Assembly: GCA_903960515.1 (NCBI GenBank)
Contig: CAJCBL010000157.1
Span: 1-56,075 of the forward strand
Length of the DNA stretch: 56,075 bases
From: an uncultured Verrucomicrobiota bacterium
GTDB taxonomy: Bacteria; Verrucomicrobiota; Verrucomicrobiia; Opitutales; Opitutaceae
Direction of reading: 5' to 3'
Position 1 is the first letter of the stretch; each line of letters opens with the position of its first letter. The notes beneath the pieces were generated by a model that did not search any database, was not told the DNA's origin, and saw nothing but the letters and a program-made list of their open reading frames with translations. This document shows, piece by piece, positions 30,346-40,228 of the stretch. Made by a program: the position numbers and the translations under genes.

Positions 30346-32196
30346 ATGGAAAAGACCTTCACCCTAGGAATCGACCTCGGCACGACCAACAGCGCAGTGA
30401 CGCTCTGCGACCTGCGCAGCGGAGAGACCCGCGTGGTCGAGGTGGCCCAGCTTCTCGCCCCGGGCCAGATCGTGGAACGGGATACGCTGCCCTCCGCCCT
30501 CTACCTGCCGCACCCCAGCGAGTTCGCTCCAGAGGCGCTCCGTCTGCCCTGGCATGGCGCGGCGGATGCGCCGGGCATCGTGGGCGTCTTTGCCCGGGAT
30601 CGCGGCGTGCAGGTGCCCGACCGGCTGGTGGCATCGGCCAAGTCGTGGTTGTCCAACCTGCACATGGACCCGCGCTCGCCGATCCTGCCCTGGGGTTCTA
30701 CCAGCGCCGAGGGCAAGATTTCCCCCTTCGAGGCCTCGCGCCGCTACCTGGAGCACCTCCGGGAGGGCTTTCTCCACGCCGAGCGCCGCGCCGGGCGTGA
30801 GTGGAGCATGGATGCCGGGCAGGTCGTGATCACCGTGCCCGCCTCCTTCGACGAGGTGGCGCGCAAGCTCACCGCCGACGCCGCAGTGGCGGCAGGTTTC
30901 AACGACGTAGTCCTGCTGGAGGAGCCGCAGGCCGCCTTCTATGCGTGGACGGACCGCGCAGGGGCGGATTGGCGCACCCAGGTGAAGGCGGGCGATATCG
31001 TGCTGGTGTGCGACGTGGGCGGCGGCACTTCCGATTTCAGCCTCATCGCGGTGAGCGACGACGGTCAGGGCAATCTGGATCTCGCGCGCATCAGTGTGGG
31101 CGAGCACCTGCTGCTGGGCGGCGACAACATGGATCTCGCGCTTGCCTACTCCCTGCAGGCCAAGCTCGAAGCCGAGGGGCGGGAGCTCGACGACTGGCAG
31201 TTCCTGGCGCTGGTTCACGCCGCCAGCCAGGCCAAGGTGGCGCTGTTTGAAAACACCGCACTGGCCCAGGCCCCGGTTGCGATCCCCTCGCGCGGGTCGG
31301 GACTCTTTGCCGGCACGATTTCTACGACGCTCGAGCGCGCTACCCTCGACTCGGTGGTGGTCGACGGCTTCTTCGCCCTCACCGGCATCGACGAGCTGCC
31401 CCAGGAAGATGGAGGCGCGGCCCTCCAGGAGTTCGGGCTGCCCTTCGAGGCCGACGCTGTAGTGAGCAAGCACCTCGCCCGCTTCCTGATTCGCAGCCTC
31501 GAGAACGTGAAGGCCAGCGAGGCCCTGCGGCGCCTAGTGGGGGCCGATGAAGCCTTGCTCGCGGGCGCCTATCTGCGCCCCACGGCGGTGCTGTTCAACG
31601 GCGGCGTATTCAAGGCAACCGCCATGCGCGAGCGGGTGTTGCAACTGCTCGGCGCGTGGGGCGGTGGACCGGCGCCGCGCGAGCTGGAGGGTTTCCAGCC
31701 CGATCTGGCGGTCGCGAAAGGCGCGGCCTGCTACGGGCGCAGCCGCATCAGCGGTCAGGGGATACGCATCCGCGCCGGCACGGCCCGCTCGTACTATCTC
31801 GGGCTGGAGGTTTCGCGCCCGGCGGTGCCGGGCGTCAAGTTGCCCGTGAAGGCCCTTTGCGTGGTGCCTCAGGGCATGGAGGAGGGCAGCGCCCACACGA
31901 TCGAGGACCGGCAGTTCGGCCTGGTGATCGGCAAGCCCGCCGTGTTCCGCTTCTTCTCCTCGGAGATCCGTGGTGGCGATGTGGTGGGGCTGGTCGTGGG
32001 CAACGCCGAAAAGGTGCTCGAGGAGACCAGCAAGCTGGAGATCACCCTGCCGCCCCTCGACGGCGTGCCCGCCGGCCAGCCCGTGCCGGTGCGGCTGCAG
32101 TCGGTGGTTACGGAGCTGGGCAACCTTGAGCTCTGGATGCAGCACACAGCCTCCGAGCGCCGCTGGAAGGTGGAGTTCCAGGTGCGCATGGAGTGA
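30346..32196 (+). CDS. Hsp70-family protein, 616 residues
   Basis: The protein starts with the actin-fold phosphate loop FTLGIDLGTTNSAVTL (residues 4-19). It has LLEEPQAAFYAW near residue 190 and DVGGGTSDFSLI near 223 (phosphate 2), with GGDNMDLALAYSLQAKLE after it, and AVLFNGGVFKATAMRERV near 422 (adenosine motif). The C-terminal part lacks an obvious DnaK-type lid, so this is a divergent Hsp70, likely an ATP-dependent chaperone for a restricted set of clients. Operon order DUF2760, Hsp70, Hsp70; its stop overlaps the next GTG start. Confidence 0.9.
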   Translation: MEKTFTLGIDLGTTNSAVTLCDLRSGETRVVEVAQLLAPGQIVERDTLPSALYLPHPSEFAPEALRLPWHGAADAPGIVGVFARDRGVQVPDRLVASAKSWLSNLHMDPRSPILPWGSTSAEGKISPFEASRRYLEHLREGFLHAERRAGREWSMDAGQVVITVPASFDEVARKLTADAAVAAGFNDVVLLEEPQAAFYAWTDRAGADWRTQVKAGDIVLVCDVGGGTSDFSLIAVSDDGQGNLDLARISVGEHLLLGGDNMDLALAYSLQAKLEAEGRELDDWQFLALVHAASQAKVALFENTALAQAPVAIPSRGSGLFAGTISTTLERATLDSVVVDGFFALTGIDELPQEDGGAALQEFGLPFEADAVVSKHLARFLIRSLENVKASEALRRLVGADEALLAGAYLRPTAVLFNGGVFKATAMRERVLQLLGAWGGGPAPRELEGFQPDLAVAKGAACYGRSRISGQGIRIRAGTARSYYLGLEVSRPAVPGVKLPVKALCVVPQGMEEGSAHTIEDRQFGLVIGKPAVFRFFSSEIRGGDVVGLVVGNAEKVLEETSKLEITLPPLDGVPAGQPVPVRLQSVVTELGNLELWMQHTASERRWKVEFQVRME

Positions 32197-34946
32197 CGGC
32201 GCCGCGCCCCATGCAGGACGCCCCGGCCTACAGCATCGGTATCGATCTCGGTACGACCAATTGCGCCCTCGCCTACGCGGCGATGGGCGGCGCGGGCGGC
32301 GTGTCCACGGTGCTGCCGATTCCCCAGCGGGGGGACCTGCACTCTCTGGTGGAGCGCAGCACTTTGCCCTCGTTCCTGTACCGCCCCACCGAGGAGGAGG
32401 CTGCGCAGCTCGGCGACGACGCCCGGGGGCGGATCGCCGGGTGGATACTCGGCGTTGCCGCGCAGCAGCGCATGTTTGTGACGCCGGACCGGGTGGCCCA
32501 CTCGGCCAAGTCGTGGCTCTGCCAGCACTCGGTGAGCCCGGAGGCGCCGCTGCTGCCGTGGCGGTCCGCCTCAATCCCAGAAGCCGAGAAATTGTCGCCG
32601 GTGGCGGCGGCTACCGGGCTGCTCACCTGCCTGAGGCAGGCCTGGGACGAGCGGCTGGGGCCGGGGGCGAGATTCGGGCGGCAGGCGGTGACGATCACAG
32701 TGCCGGCCTCGTTCGATCTGGCGGCCCAGCAGGCGACCCTGGAAGCGGCACGGCTTGCCGGATACCCCGCCAGTACCCGGTTGCTGGAGGAACCCCAGGC
32801 CGCCTTCCTGCGCTGGTTGGAGATGCAGGGCGAAGGCGGCGCTCTGCGCGCCGGCCAGCGTATCTTGGTGGTGGATATCGGCGGCGGCACTTCGGACTTC
32901 TGCCTGTTTGCGGTTACTGAGCCCGAGCCGGGCGGGGAGCCCGGGATCGAACGCGTCGCCGTGAGCGACCACATCCTGCTCGGCGGAGACAACATCGACC
33001 TGGCCCTGGCCCATGCGCTCGAGCCGCTCCTGGTTACCGAGGGCCGGGAGCTGGGCGCGGACCAGTGGGGGCACCTGATCGCCCGCGCCCGCGAACTCAA
33101 GGAGCGTTGCCTGGTGGACGATTCGCGGGAGGGGGAGAGCTTCGGCGTAGCCATCCCCGGCCGCGGGTCGGGGCTCTTTGCCGGCACGCTTTCGGCCACC
33201 ATCCCCGGCGCCGATGTGCGAGCACTTCTGCTCGAAGGCTTTTTTCCGCTGTGCCCGCTCGAAGCCAGCCCCGAGCGGCGCGACGGAGGCCTGCTCGAAT
33301 GGGGTCTGCCCTATGCGGCGGACTGCGCGGTGACTCGCCACCTGGCGGAGTTTGTCCGCGCCACGGGTGGACGGGTGGACGCCGTGCTCTTCAACGGAGG
33401 CACTCTGCGGGCGCGGCTCGTGCGCAACCGGCTTGTCGAGCAGCTCGGTCGGTGGCAGGCCGGGGTGGTGCCGGTCTGTCTGGAGAACGCGGAGACGGAT
33501 CTGGCGGTGGCGCGCGGTGCGGCGTTTTCCGGAGCGCTCGGGGCCCGGCGCACTCCGCCGATCTCCTCGGGGCTGGCGCGCGCCCTGTATCTGGCTATCG
33601 CCGACCCGGCGAACGCCGCCGGCGCGCAGCTCCTGCTGTGTGTGCTGCCCCGCGGCGCGCAGGCCGGGGTGCCGGTGGAGATCGAGCTGCCCGGGCTGCG
33701 CCTGGCCGCCAACCGGCTCGTGCGCTTCGAATCGTGGCAGGGCGAGGTGCAGGGGGCGGACCCTGCCGGGGCGTTGCGGGCGGAGGCTGGCGCCGGCTTC
33801 ACCCGTCTTCCCCCGTTGGAAACGTGCATCGGCATCGAGGGCGGCGGCGCGGAGCGCCCGCAGGGCTCGATTCCGGTTCGGCTGCGTAGCGTAGTGACGG
33901 AGACCGGTATCTTACGCGTGGAGTGCCTGGCGGCCGGGCCTGCTGCGGCCGGCCGCTGGCTGCTGGAGTTCAACACCCGGGGCACCGCCATGGAGGGGCG
34001 CGATACAGCCGCGCTGCCGCCGGCTCCGTCCGGTGCGCCGCAGTTGGCCGGCGCGCTCGCCGAGCTCAAGGGGCTGGTCCTGGTGGCGGCGCCCAGGGCC
34101 TCCAAGATTCTCACACGTCTAGAAGCAACCATGGGCCGCGAGCGGGGTGCGTGGACCTTGCCCGAGCTGCGGCACTTGGCCGATGGCCTCCTGGCGCTGA
34201 GCCGGGCGCGCACCGGCGGGGAGATCCGGGCGGAGTGCTGGCTGCAACTGCTAGGCTATGCCGCGCGCCCGGGTTTCGGCGTTGCCGATGATGCGCAGCG
34301 GCTGGCTCGCATCTGGGAAATGGTGGTCCTGGCGCCCGGGAAACGGCCGCCGCGAGTGGAGGTGCAGGAGCTGCTCCTCTGGCGGCGCCTTGCCGGCGGG
34401 CTGAATCCCGGGCAGCAGATGGAGCTGCTCGATCGCCATGAAGTGTTGGGCACCGAGGCCGCGAGAGTGTCCGTCGAGCGGATACGCTTGCTCGGCGCTT
34501 TGGAGAAGGCCCCGGTGGCCCGCAAGTTGCCCTTGGCAGTGTGGAGCCTTGAGCAGGGACTGAGGCTGGCGAAGGTGGGCGGATACGCCGCTCCCTGTTT
34601 CGCTACGCTGGGGCAGTTGCTCAGCCGCGCCCCCTTCCGGGCCGGCCCAGAGCATGTGTTGGCGCCGGAAGCGGTGGTCGAGGCGTTCGAGCGGGTGCGC
34701 GTCCTCGACTGGCGCGAGCCGGCCTATCGGGAGCTCGTCCCCGCCTTTCTCAAGGCCGCCCGCCTTGTCGACGACCGGGCGCTCGATCTGCCCGGCCGTG
34801 CGGGCCGCAAGATCGTGGAGAAGCTGGAGGCATCCGGGGTAGCCCGCGCCACGCTCGGTCCGTTGCTCGAATACCGTCCCCTCACGCGCACCGAGCAGGC
34901 CAACTCCTTTGGCGAAGCGCTGCCGCTGGGGCTGAGTTTCGAGTAG
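32193..34946 (+). CDS. Hsp70-family protein with C-terminal extension, 917 residues
   Basis: This second Hsp70 has phosphate loop YSIGIDLGTTNCALAY near residues 12-27, LLEEPQAAFLRWLEM near 198, DIGGGTSDFCLF near 227, GGDNIDLALAHALEPLL and AVLFNGGTLRARLVRNRL near 398. The nucleotide-binding half is followed by about 300 residues of mostly helical sequence unlike the DnaK lid. The GTG at 32193 overlaps the previous stop (GTGA), favouring translational coupling; an ATG at 32211 is the alternative start. Paired with the 616-residue paralogue, it probably forms a two-Hsp70 machine. Confidence 0.88.
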   Translation: MTAPRPMQDAPAYSIGIDLGTTNCALAYAAMGGAGGVSTVLPIPQRGDLHSLVERSTLPSFLYRPTEEEAAQLGDDARGRIAGWILGVAAQQRMFVTPDRVAHSAKSWLCQHSVSPEAPLLPWRSASIPEAEKLSPVAAATGLLTCLRQAWDERLGPGARFGRQAVTITVPASFDLAAQQATLEAARLAGYPASTRLLEEPQAAFLRWLEMQGEGGALRAGQRILVVDIGGGTSDFCLFAVTEPEPGGEPGIERVAVSDHILLGGDNIDLALAHALEPLLVTEGRELGADQWGHLIARARELKERCLVDDSREGESFGVAIPGRGSGLFAGTLSATIPGADVRALLLEGFFPLCPLEASPERRDGGLLEWGLPYAADCAVTRHLAEFVRATGGRVDAVLFNGGTLRARLVRNRLVEQLGRWQAGVVPVCLENAETDLAVARGAAFSGALGARRTPPISSGLARALYLAIADPANAAGAQLLLCVLPRGAQAGVPVEIELPGLRLAANRLVRFESWQGEVQGADPAGALRAEAGAGFTRLPPLETCIGIEGGGAERPQGSIPVRLRSVVTETGILRVECLAAGPAAAGRWLLEFNTRGTAMEGRDTAALPPAPSGAPQLAGALAELKGLVLVAAPRASKILTRLEATMGRERGAWTLPELRHLADGLLALSRARTGGEIRAECWLQLLGYAARPGFGVADDAQRLARIWEMVVLAPGKRPPRVEVQELLLWRRLAGGLNPGQQMELLDRHEVLGTEAARVSVERIRLLGALEKAPVARKLPLAVWSLEQGLRLAKVGGYAAPCFATLGQLLSRAPFRAGPEHVLAPEAVVEAFERVRVLDWREPAYRELVPAFLKAARLVDDRALDLPGRAGRKIVEKLEASGVARATLGPLLEYRPLTRTEQANSFGEALPLGLSFE

Positions 34947-35042
34947 GCGAGGGGGCCGTGGTTGTAGGCGGCTGACAAGCGCGCTTCGGTGCGGAGTAGG
35001 CGGCCCGGCGGCTTGGCGCCCCAGCCGGCGCCCTGGCCGGCA

Positions 35043-35059
35043 CCCAGCTCGGAGCTGGG
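35043..35059. terminator. Convergent terminator-like hairpin after the Hsp70 operon
   Basis: CCCAGCTC and GAGCTGGG pair around a single base, between the Hsp70 operon and a minus-strand gene that ends at 35098. There is no T tract. Confidence 0.4.
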
Positions 35060-35097
35060 CGGCGCGGCAAAATGAACCGCCCCGGCGCAGCCCCGGC

Positions 35098-35544
35098 CTA
35101 GTTCTGCGGCGCTTTGATGAAGTCTTTCAGGAAATCCAGGTAGCACCGCGAGCCCGGGTGTCCGTCGCCGCGGATTTCGCACGACTCGCGCACCGCCAGC
35201 AGCGCATTGACCCACTCGGTAGTGGGCAACGGCTCCTCGACTAACGAGCCGTCGTCTTGGGGGACGACGATCCCGATGTCCGAGCGTGCGGCGCCGAGCT
35301 CGGCGGCCAGTTCGGCGGCCAGTTCGGCGGGGCGGCGCTCCTTGTCGGGTGCCGTCGGGGCCACGGGCGCCGGCGGCCGGCCCTTCGCGGTGTTGATGGC
35401 CCGCACCAGCGCGGAGCGTATCAGAGAATCGGTGAACACCACTCCGCGGCCCGCGGCGGCCCGGTCCACGCTGTGGATGCGGCTTTCGATCGCGTACATG
35501 ATCTGCGCGTAGAACGGATCCCTCATCAGGTCGTGTTTGCTCAT
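35098..35544 (-). CDS. Hypothetical protein, 148 residues
   Basis: The protein starts MSKHDLMRDPFYAQIMYAIE. It has a helical first half with IHSVDRAAAGRGVVFTDSLI and SALVRAINTAKG, a Pro/Ala and repeated AELAAELAAELG stretch near 85, and a C-terminal piece VNALLAVRESCEIR and YLDFLKDFI. No domain is recognised. The repeated Ala-Glu-Leu triplets at 35290-35330 are short and may vary in number between strains. Confidence 0.6.
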   Translation of the reverse strand: MSKHDLMRDPFYAQIMYAIESRIHSVDRAAAGRGVVFTDSLIRSALVRAINTAKGRPPAPVAPTAPDKERRPAELAAELAAELGAARSDIGIVVPQDDGSLVEEPLPTTEWVNALLAVRESCEIRGDGHPGSRCYLDFLKDFIKAPQN

Positions 35545-35914
35545 GGAGCGAACCAAACACGCGGTGATGCGGGCGCAATCCTTTGGTGGGCCACTTCAGC
35601 CCTCCAGCCTTCCGCCAGTAGCCTTTCCTCCTTCGTAGCTGGAGCGCGAAGCGCTTCAGCCCGCCTTCGCCGACCAGCTATGTCAATGGGGCCGCCCAGT
35701 TTGCGATGCGTTTTGTAGCACTGCTGTGCATGGTCAGTTCCTCGCTCCTCCGAGGTCTCGTCTGCGGCGACCATCCGAACTGCTTCAAGGGCAGCTCTGC
35801 TTTGATCGACGGGTCCAGTTTCTCGTGAAATAGATGCGGCTCCCTTCGAGAAAGCGTTTTTCGTGTTCTCCATCCCGTCCAGCGCGAGTGAGGAAGAGTG
35901 ACATGGTATTCGGG
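35545..35914. other. 370-bp region between the hypothetical gene and the defence operon, with a hairpin repeat
   Basis: AGCTGGAGCGCGAAGCGCTT near 35638 folds into a small hairpin of REP character, in the orientation facing the operon's 3' end. A minus-strand frame (35541-35918, 125 residues) crosses the region. It reads through the hairpin and is therefore probably repeat-derived. Confidence 0.45.
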
Positions 35915-37108
35915 TCAAATTTTCACAAGGCGCGCAGCCTCCGGGTCATAGCGGAAATTCTCGATAGTGCCTTGGATGAGCGTTTGAATTACCTCATCGA
36001 TCACTGGCAGCGGCACCAGAAACCATTCCCGAGGCTCCACCTGCGCACCAAAACGATCCTTGAGCTCCAAATCCAAGCGGACTTTGCCGAAGAACTTGTG
36101 GAGCAATGCTTCGAGCCGCTTACGATTGATATTCGCAAGCTTGAAGGTCGCCACGATCTCCACGTCGGCCAGCAGGTAGGTTGGATCTTTCTTTGCATTG
36201 GCTATTCGCCTTTGAACGTCACCTCCGGTCACGCCGATTTTGTGGATCACGGAGCGGTTTTGAACGACAAAGGGATTATCCGATTTGCTCCGGAGCACAT
36301 ATATATAGCCGGTCGGTAAATCGTCTGCTTCCTCCGCTTCTGAAAAGAGCGGGCCCAAGTCGGGCTCGGTGATACGGCGGCTCGCCTTGTCTTTGTTTAA
36401 CGCCCGTTGGAGCGAGCGAAGCAGCAGGTCGCTCTCGGTTCCGTTGTCATATACCACTCGCAGCCGGCGATCAGGCCGGCCGTAGTCGCTCACGAACGCT
36501 TCGCCCATCTCCGCGACGATCACCTTCTGGCCGTCGAGAATGAACAGGTCCCCTTTCTTCGTCTCGGCGTTGTCCTTGTACGGCAGCGTTCGGCGCTCGC
36601 CCGTCGCCAGCTCTTCTTGGATCTTCTCGAAGAGCGGCTGGAACGTTGCGAAATCCCTGCAAGGGTTTCGCTGGGCGATTTCCTCCGCCGCCTTGATCTC
36701 CTCACGGGGACGCACATGCACAAGCTTGGTAACATCGTCCGCTGGTTCGACCGACACACCCAATTCCGTCAGCAAAGCCTCATCGCCCGGAGCCTCTCCG
36801 ACGCAAGTCGCGCGCGGCTCCCGGTCGGGACCGATCAGGCCGTGAGGATCCAATCCGGCCAATACGGCGCGGCATTCCTCCGACTCCCGAATGCAATCTA
36901 GCCGCACCGCATAGAGCCGCTCGAAAATGTCGCTGCTCTCGCCGTGCTGAGGCGGCCGGCCATGCTCCGCCACGAAGCGCCCGATCTCCTCAAAGCCCGC
37001 AATGATGCGCTGCTCTTTGGCGGTGCGGCCTCCCGTGGCGGCCGGCTCGGGTTCGACTCCCAATTCTCCGAGCAACTCGATATCGTCGTCGTTGATATCG
37101 TCAGCCAT
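35915..37108 (-). CDS. GIY-YIG (T5orf172/Mug113-type) nuclease-domain protein
   Basis: The 397-residue protein has a helical N-terminal half (ELLGELGVEPEP, EEIGRFVAEHGRPPQHGESS and a second ELGVSVEPADD repeat). A middle module follows with GDLFILDGQKVIVAEMGEAF, then a C-terminal GIY-YIG-type domain near 268-360: GYIYVLRSKSDNPF, HKIGVTGGDVQRRIANAKKDP (split here), NINRKRLEALLHKFF with the catalytic Glu, and PREWFLVPL. It is the last gene of the five-gene island, and its start overlaps the helicase stop by 8 bases. It probably supplies DNA cleavage to the helicase. Confidence 0.85.
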   Translation of the reverse strand: MADDINDDDIELLGELGVEPEPAATGGRTAKEQRIIAGFEEIGRFVAEHGRPPQHGESSDIFERLYAVRLDCIRESEECRAVLAGLDPHGLIGPDREPRATCVGEAPGDEALLTELGVSVEPADDVTKLVHVRPREEIKAAEEIAQRNPCRDFATFQPLFEKIQEELATGERRTLPYKDNAETKKGDLFILDGQKVIVAEMGEAFVSDYGRPDRRLRVVYDNGTESDLLLRSLQRALNKDKASRRITEPDLGPLFSEAEEADDLPTGYIYVLRSKSDNPFVVQNRSVIHKIGVTGGDVQRRIANAKKDPTYLLADVEIVATFKLANINRKRLEALLHKFFGKVRLDLELKDRFGAQVEPREWFLVPLPVIDEVIQTLIQGTIENFRYDPEAARLVKI

Positions 37109-39224
37109 TGGAGCCGCCTTCCTTCACCTTTCGTTGCAGAAACGCGATGCCCTCGGCCATGCGTTTCTCCCAAGGATCCGCCGCCGTGAGCGAAGGCAGC
37201 CGCCCCTTCTCGTGTTTAAACTTCAGCCCCCGTTTCGCGAGATCGCGGGCTTCGTCGAGAGTGAGATTCACCCGCCGCGCGGCGATGACTTCCATGACTA
37301 TCTTCAGCCGCTCCGGCGTCATCGATTTCGCCAGAATCGCATAGGCCTCGCCGAAGGGGTTGATCCGGTCGATCAGGTCGATGTCGAGCTCGGTCACCGA
37401 AAGCGCATACTTGCGCACGCCGTCGAGCAGCGAGGTGTTGGGCGTGGCCGCCGCAGTGCCGCCGGTAGCGGAGCCACCGAGCAATTCCTGCTTCGCCGTC
37501 TGTACTATATTGAGCGCGGCGATGGCGTGCTGGCGGACGGCCTCTTGGTCCTCTTCGCCCAATCCGGGAAATTTCTCCTTCACTATCTTGCCCATGCGGA
37601 CCTGCGTCAGCTCCTCGGGCACCAGCTCCGTGTCGAACATCCCGCGTTCAATCGTCGTCTTGTCCTGCACGAAGGCTGTGATCAACTCGTTCAAATCCTC
37701 GCGGCAAATGCGCTCCGCCTCGTGGCTCTTGGGCTCGGCGAGCCCTTTGATCTCCAACTGAATTCTCCCCGTCTCCGGATTCACCCCCACGTTGTTCTTG
37801 CTCGGGTCGTAGCCGCCGGGGCCGTAGTCGAAGCCTGGTGTCGCGGCGTTGGTGGGATTCTTCGGCCGGAACTCGAAGCGCGGAGCCAGCACCTGCTCCA
37901 TGAGCAGGCTGGCGGCGATCGCCTTGAGCGTGTCGTTCACCGCCTCCGTTACAGCACTCTCGGTGGCATCCGGCTCGGCGATCAGGTTGGTGAAGCGGGC
38001 GCGCGTCTTTCCCGGTGCGTCGCGGGTGGCTCGCCCGATGATCTGCACGATCTCCGTGAGGCTGGAGCGGTAACCGACCGTCAGCGCGTGTTCGCACCAG
38101 ATCCAGTCAAAGCCCTCCTTGGCCATGCCGAGCGCGATGATGATATCGATATGGTCGCGGTTGTTCTTCTGCGCCGGATCCTTCAATGCAGCGGAGACCT
38201 TGTCGCGCTTTGCCGGCTCGTCGTCCACCAGATCGGCGACCCTGAGAATCGCGCCGTCGGCGGTCTTCACCAGATGGAAACCGGTCTTCGGGTCGGTGCC
38301 CAGCCACTCGCCGAGTTCTTCGATGATATGCTCCACCTCGCGGATCTTGTCCTTCGTACTTTCCTTCGAGTTTACGTTGGGAATGTGGAGGATGGTCTTT
38401 TCCTTCGGGTTCAGAACATCGATGATCTTGTCCGAGTAGGCCGCCGCATAGAAGACATAGCCGATGTCGAGCTGCTTGAGATATTGGTAACCGTTGAGTT
38501 GCTCGTAGTAGGTATAGGTGACGGTCTCGAACTTGGACTCGTCGTCCGGGTGGAGCACAGCCTCCGCGTCGCCGCGGAAATAGGATCCCGTCATCGCCAC
38601 CAGATGCGCCTTCCCTCGCGCCATGAACTGGCGGATGTGGTCGCCCAGGCGGTTGTCCGGGCTCGCGGAGACATGGTGGAACTCGTCCACCGCGATCAGA
38701 CGATCATCGAACACCTCCACTCCGAAGCGTTCTACCGCGAAGCGGAAGGTCGCATGGGTGCAGACGAGCGTCCTGGGAGCGCCGACGTCCCCGTCGGGCT
38801 TTTTCGGAGAGCCGGCGGGGACGCCGGCGTTACCGGCCTCCAGAAACTTCTTCAACGCCTCCACCTTGCCGCCGTCCTCCGTGCCGGGGGAATCGCACAG
38901 GTTCCAGCGGGGCTCTACCTTCCAGTCCGCCCAGAAGCCCGCCGCGGCCAGCGGCTCGTCGTGGAAGCTCGAGCCTATGGACTTTTCCGGCACCACGATG
39001 ATCGCCTGCTTGAGCCCCTGTTTGTGCAGCTTGTCGAGGGCGATGAACATGAGCGCCCGGCTCTTGCCCGAGGCCGGAGGCGACTTGATGAGCAGATATT
39101 GCTCGCCGCGTTTTTGGTAGGCGCGCTCCTGCATGGCGCGCATGCCCATTGAGTTGGCGCGCATGGAGGCGCCGGTCTGCGCGTAGCTGACGGAGACGGA
39201 GGGGATGGAATCAGGCGCGCTCAT
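37101..39224 (-). CDS. DEAD/DEAH-box superfamily 2 helicase
   Basis: The 707-residue protein has Walker A SPPASGKSRALMFIA near residues 48-62, motif II LIAVDEFHHVSA near 178, motif III VAMTGSYF, and the helicase C-terminal motifs IIIALGMAKEGFDW and EIVQIIGRATRDAPGKTRAR near 365-400. This resembles restriction-associated (Res-type) DNA translocases. A C-terminal region of about 300 residues is unassigned. Its start overlaps the RhuM gene stop by four bases (ATGA). Confidence 0.92.
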   Translation of the reverse strand: MSAPDSIPSVSVSYAQTGASMRANSMGMRAMQERAYQKRGEQYLLIKSPPASGKSRALMFIALDKLHKQGLKQAIIVVPEKSIGSSFHDEPLAAAGFWADWKVEPRWNLCDSPGTEDGGKVEALKKFLEAGNAGVPAGSPKKPDGDVGAPRTLVCTHATFRFAVERFGVEVFDDRLIAVDEFHHVSASPDNRLGDHIRQFMARGKAHLVAMTGSYFRGDAEAVLHPDDESKFETVTYTYYEQLNGYQYLKQLDIGYVFYAAAYSDKIIDVLNPKEKTILHIPNVNSKESTKDKIREVEHIIEELGEWLGTDPKTGFHLVKTADGAILRVADLVDDEPAKRDKVSAALKDPAQKNNRDHIDIIIALGMAKEGFDWIWCEHALTVGYRSSLTEIVQIIGRATRDAPGKTRARFTNLIAEPDATESAVTEAVNDTLKAIAASLLMEQVLAPRFEFRPKNPTNAATPGFDYGPGGYDPSKNNVGVNPETGRIQLEIKGLAEPKSHEAERICREDLNELITAFVQDKTTIERGMFDTELVPEELTQVRMGKIVKEKFPGLGEEDQEAVRQHAIAALNIVQTAKQELLGGSATGGTAAATPNTSLLDGVRKYALSVTELDIDLIDRINPFGEAYAILAKSMTPERLKIVMEVIAARRVNLTLDEARDLAKRGLKFKHEKGRLPSLTAADPWEKRMAEGIAFLQRKVKEGGSNG

Positions 39225-40228
39225 GGGTGAGGTTCAGGTGGCTGCTTTTTGAGATCTTGTTCGAGTTGTTCGATGGCCTTCAAATCCTCGGCATCGGCCG
39301 CGAGCGCCTCGGCAGAGCGACGGTTTTGGTCAAAGGCGTCGTATCTGGCCGCGGCGATGCGCACCATGTCGTCGTGCGCCACCGAGCCGGCACCTTTCAG
39401 AACCGGCTGGTCGTTCGACTCCAGCATTCGGTCCACATTGGTCCGCCAGAAATCCAGCGTGAGATCCTTTTTCTGTTTCACCCGGAGACCCGCTTGTTCG
39501 AGGAAGATCACGACGAGGCGGTTGAGGGTGTCGATCTCATCGGCACTGAGGTAGTTTTTGGCGGTAACGATGTCCTGCTTGCGCACGCGGGAGCCGCCCC
39601 AGACCATGAGCGCCATGTTGGGCTTTTGCGGGTCGGCGCGCTCGACGATCAATTCGGCGGCGGTGTGGCGCGTGGCGGCGTAGAGCAGCTTGTTCTGCAC
39701 CTCGGCGAAGAAGACCTGGGTGTCCTGCTCTCGGATCTTGTAGTCCGCGCTCAGGGCGAAGAGGTCGCGCACCTTCTGGTAAAACCGCTTCTCCGACGCG
39801 CGGATCTCGCGGATGCGCTCCAGCAACTCATCGAAGTGGTCCCAGCCTCCGGGATTCTTTAGGCGCTCGTCGTCCATGACAAAGCCCTTGACGATGTATT
39901 CCTTGAGATGAGCCGTCGCCCACTGGCGGAATTGGACGCCTCGGGGCGAGCGCACGCGGTAACCGATGGCCAGCACCATTTCCAAGCGGTGGAGGCGGGT
40001 GCGGTAGTTTTTGCCGTCAGCGGCAGTTATTAAGGAATCCTTAATAACTGAGGCTTCCGCCAACTCACCCTCTTTCAGGATGTTGCGGATGTGAATGTTG
40101 ATGTTGGCGACCGAGGTGGCGAAAAGCTCGGCGAGCTCGAGTTGGGAGAGCCAGATCGAGCCGCCGTCCACCCTCAGGTCGAGCCGCGTCTTGCCGTCTT
40201 CGGAGGTGTAGAGGATGAGGTCGCTCAT
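39221..40228 (-). CDS. rhuM: RhuM-family protein
   Basis: The 335-residue protein matches the RhuM family named from a Salmonella pathogenicity island. Its N-terminal winged-helix-like part has SIWLSQLELAELFATSVANI, NIHIRNILKEGEL and TRLHRLEMVLAIGYRVRSPRG (in parts), then QFRQWATAHLKEYIVKGFVM. The C-terminal half includes FFAEVQNKLLYAATRHTAAEL. Homologues are frequent beside restriction-modification genes; a role as a toxin or regulator is suspected but unproven. It overlaps the genes on both sides by four bases. Confidence 0.88.
   Translation of the reverse strand: MSDLILYTSEDGKTRLDLRVDGGSIWLSQLELAELFATSVANINIHIRNILKEGELAEASVIKDSLITAADGKNYRTRLHRLEMVLAIGYRVRSPRGVQFRQWATAHLKEYIVKGFVMDDERLKNPGGWDHFDELLERIREIRASEKRFYQKVRDLFALSADYKIREQDTQVFFAEVQNKLLYAATRHTAAELIVERADPQKPNMALMVWGGSRVRKQDIVTAKNYLSADEIDTLNRLVVIFLEQAGLRVKQKKDLTLDFWRTNVDRMLESNDQPVLKGAGSVAHDDMVRIAAARYDAFDQNRRSAEALAADAEDLKAIEQLEQDLKKQPPEPHP

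Noticed and set aside
37002-39152. A 716-residue plus-strand frame opposite the helicase
   Set aside because: It is the mirror of the conserved helicase motifs and shows no domain of its own.
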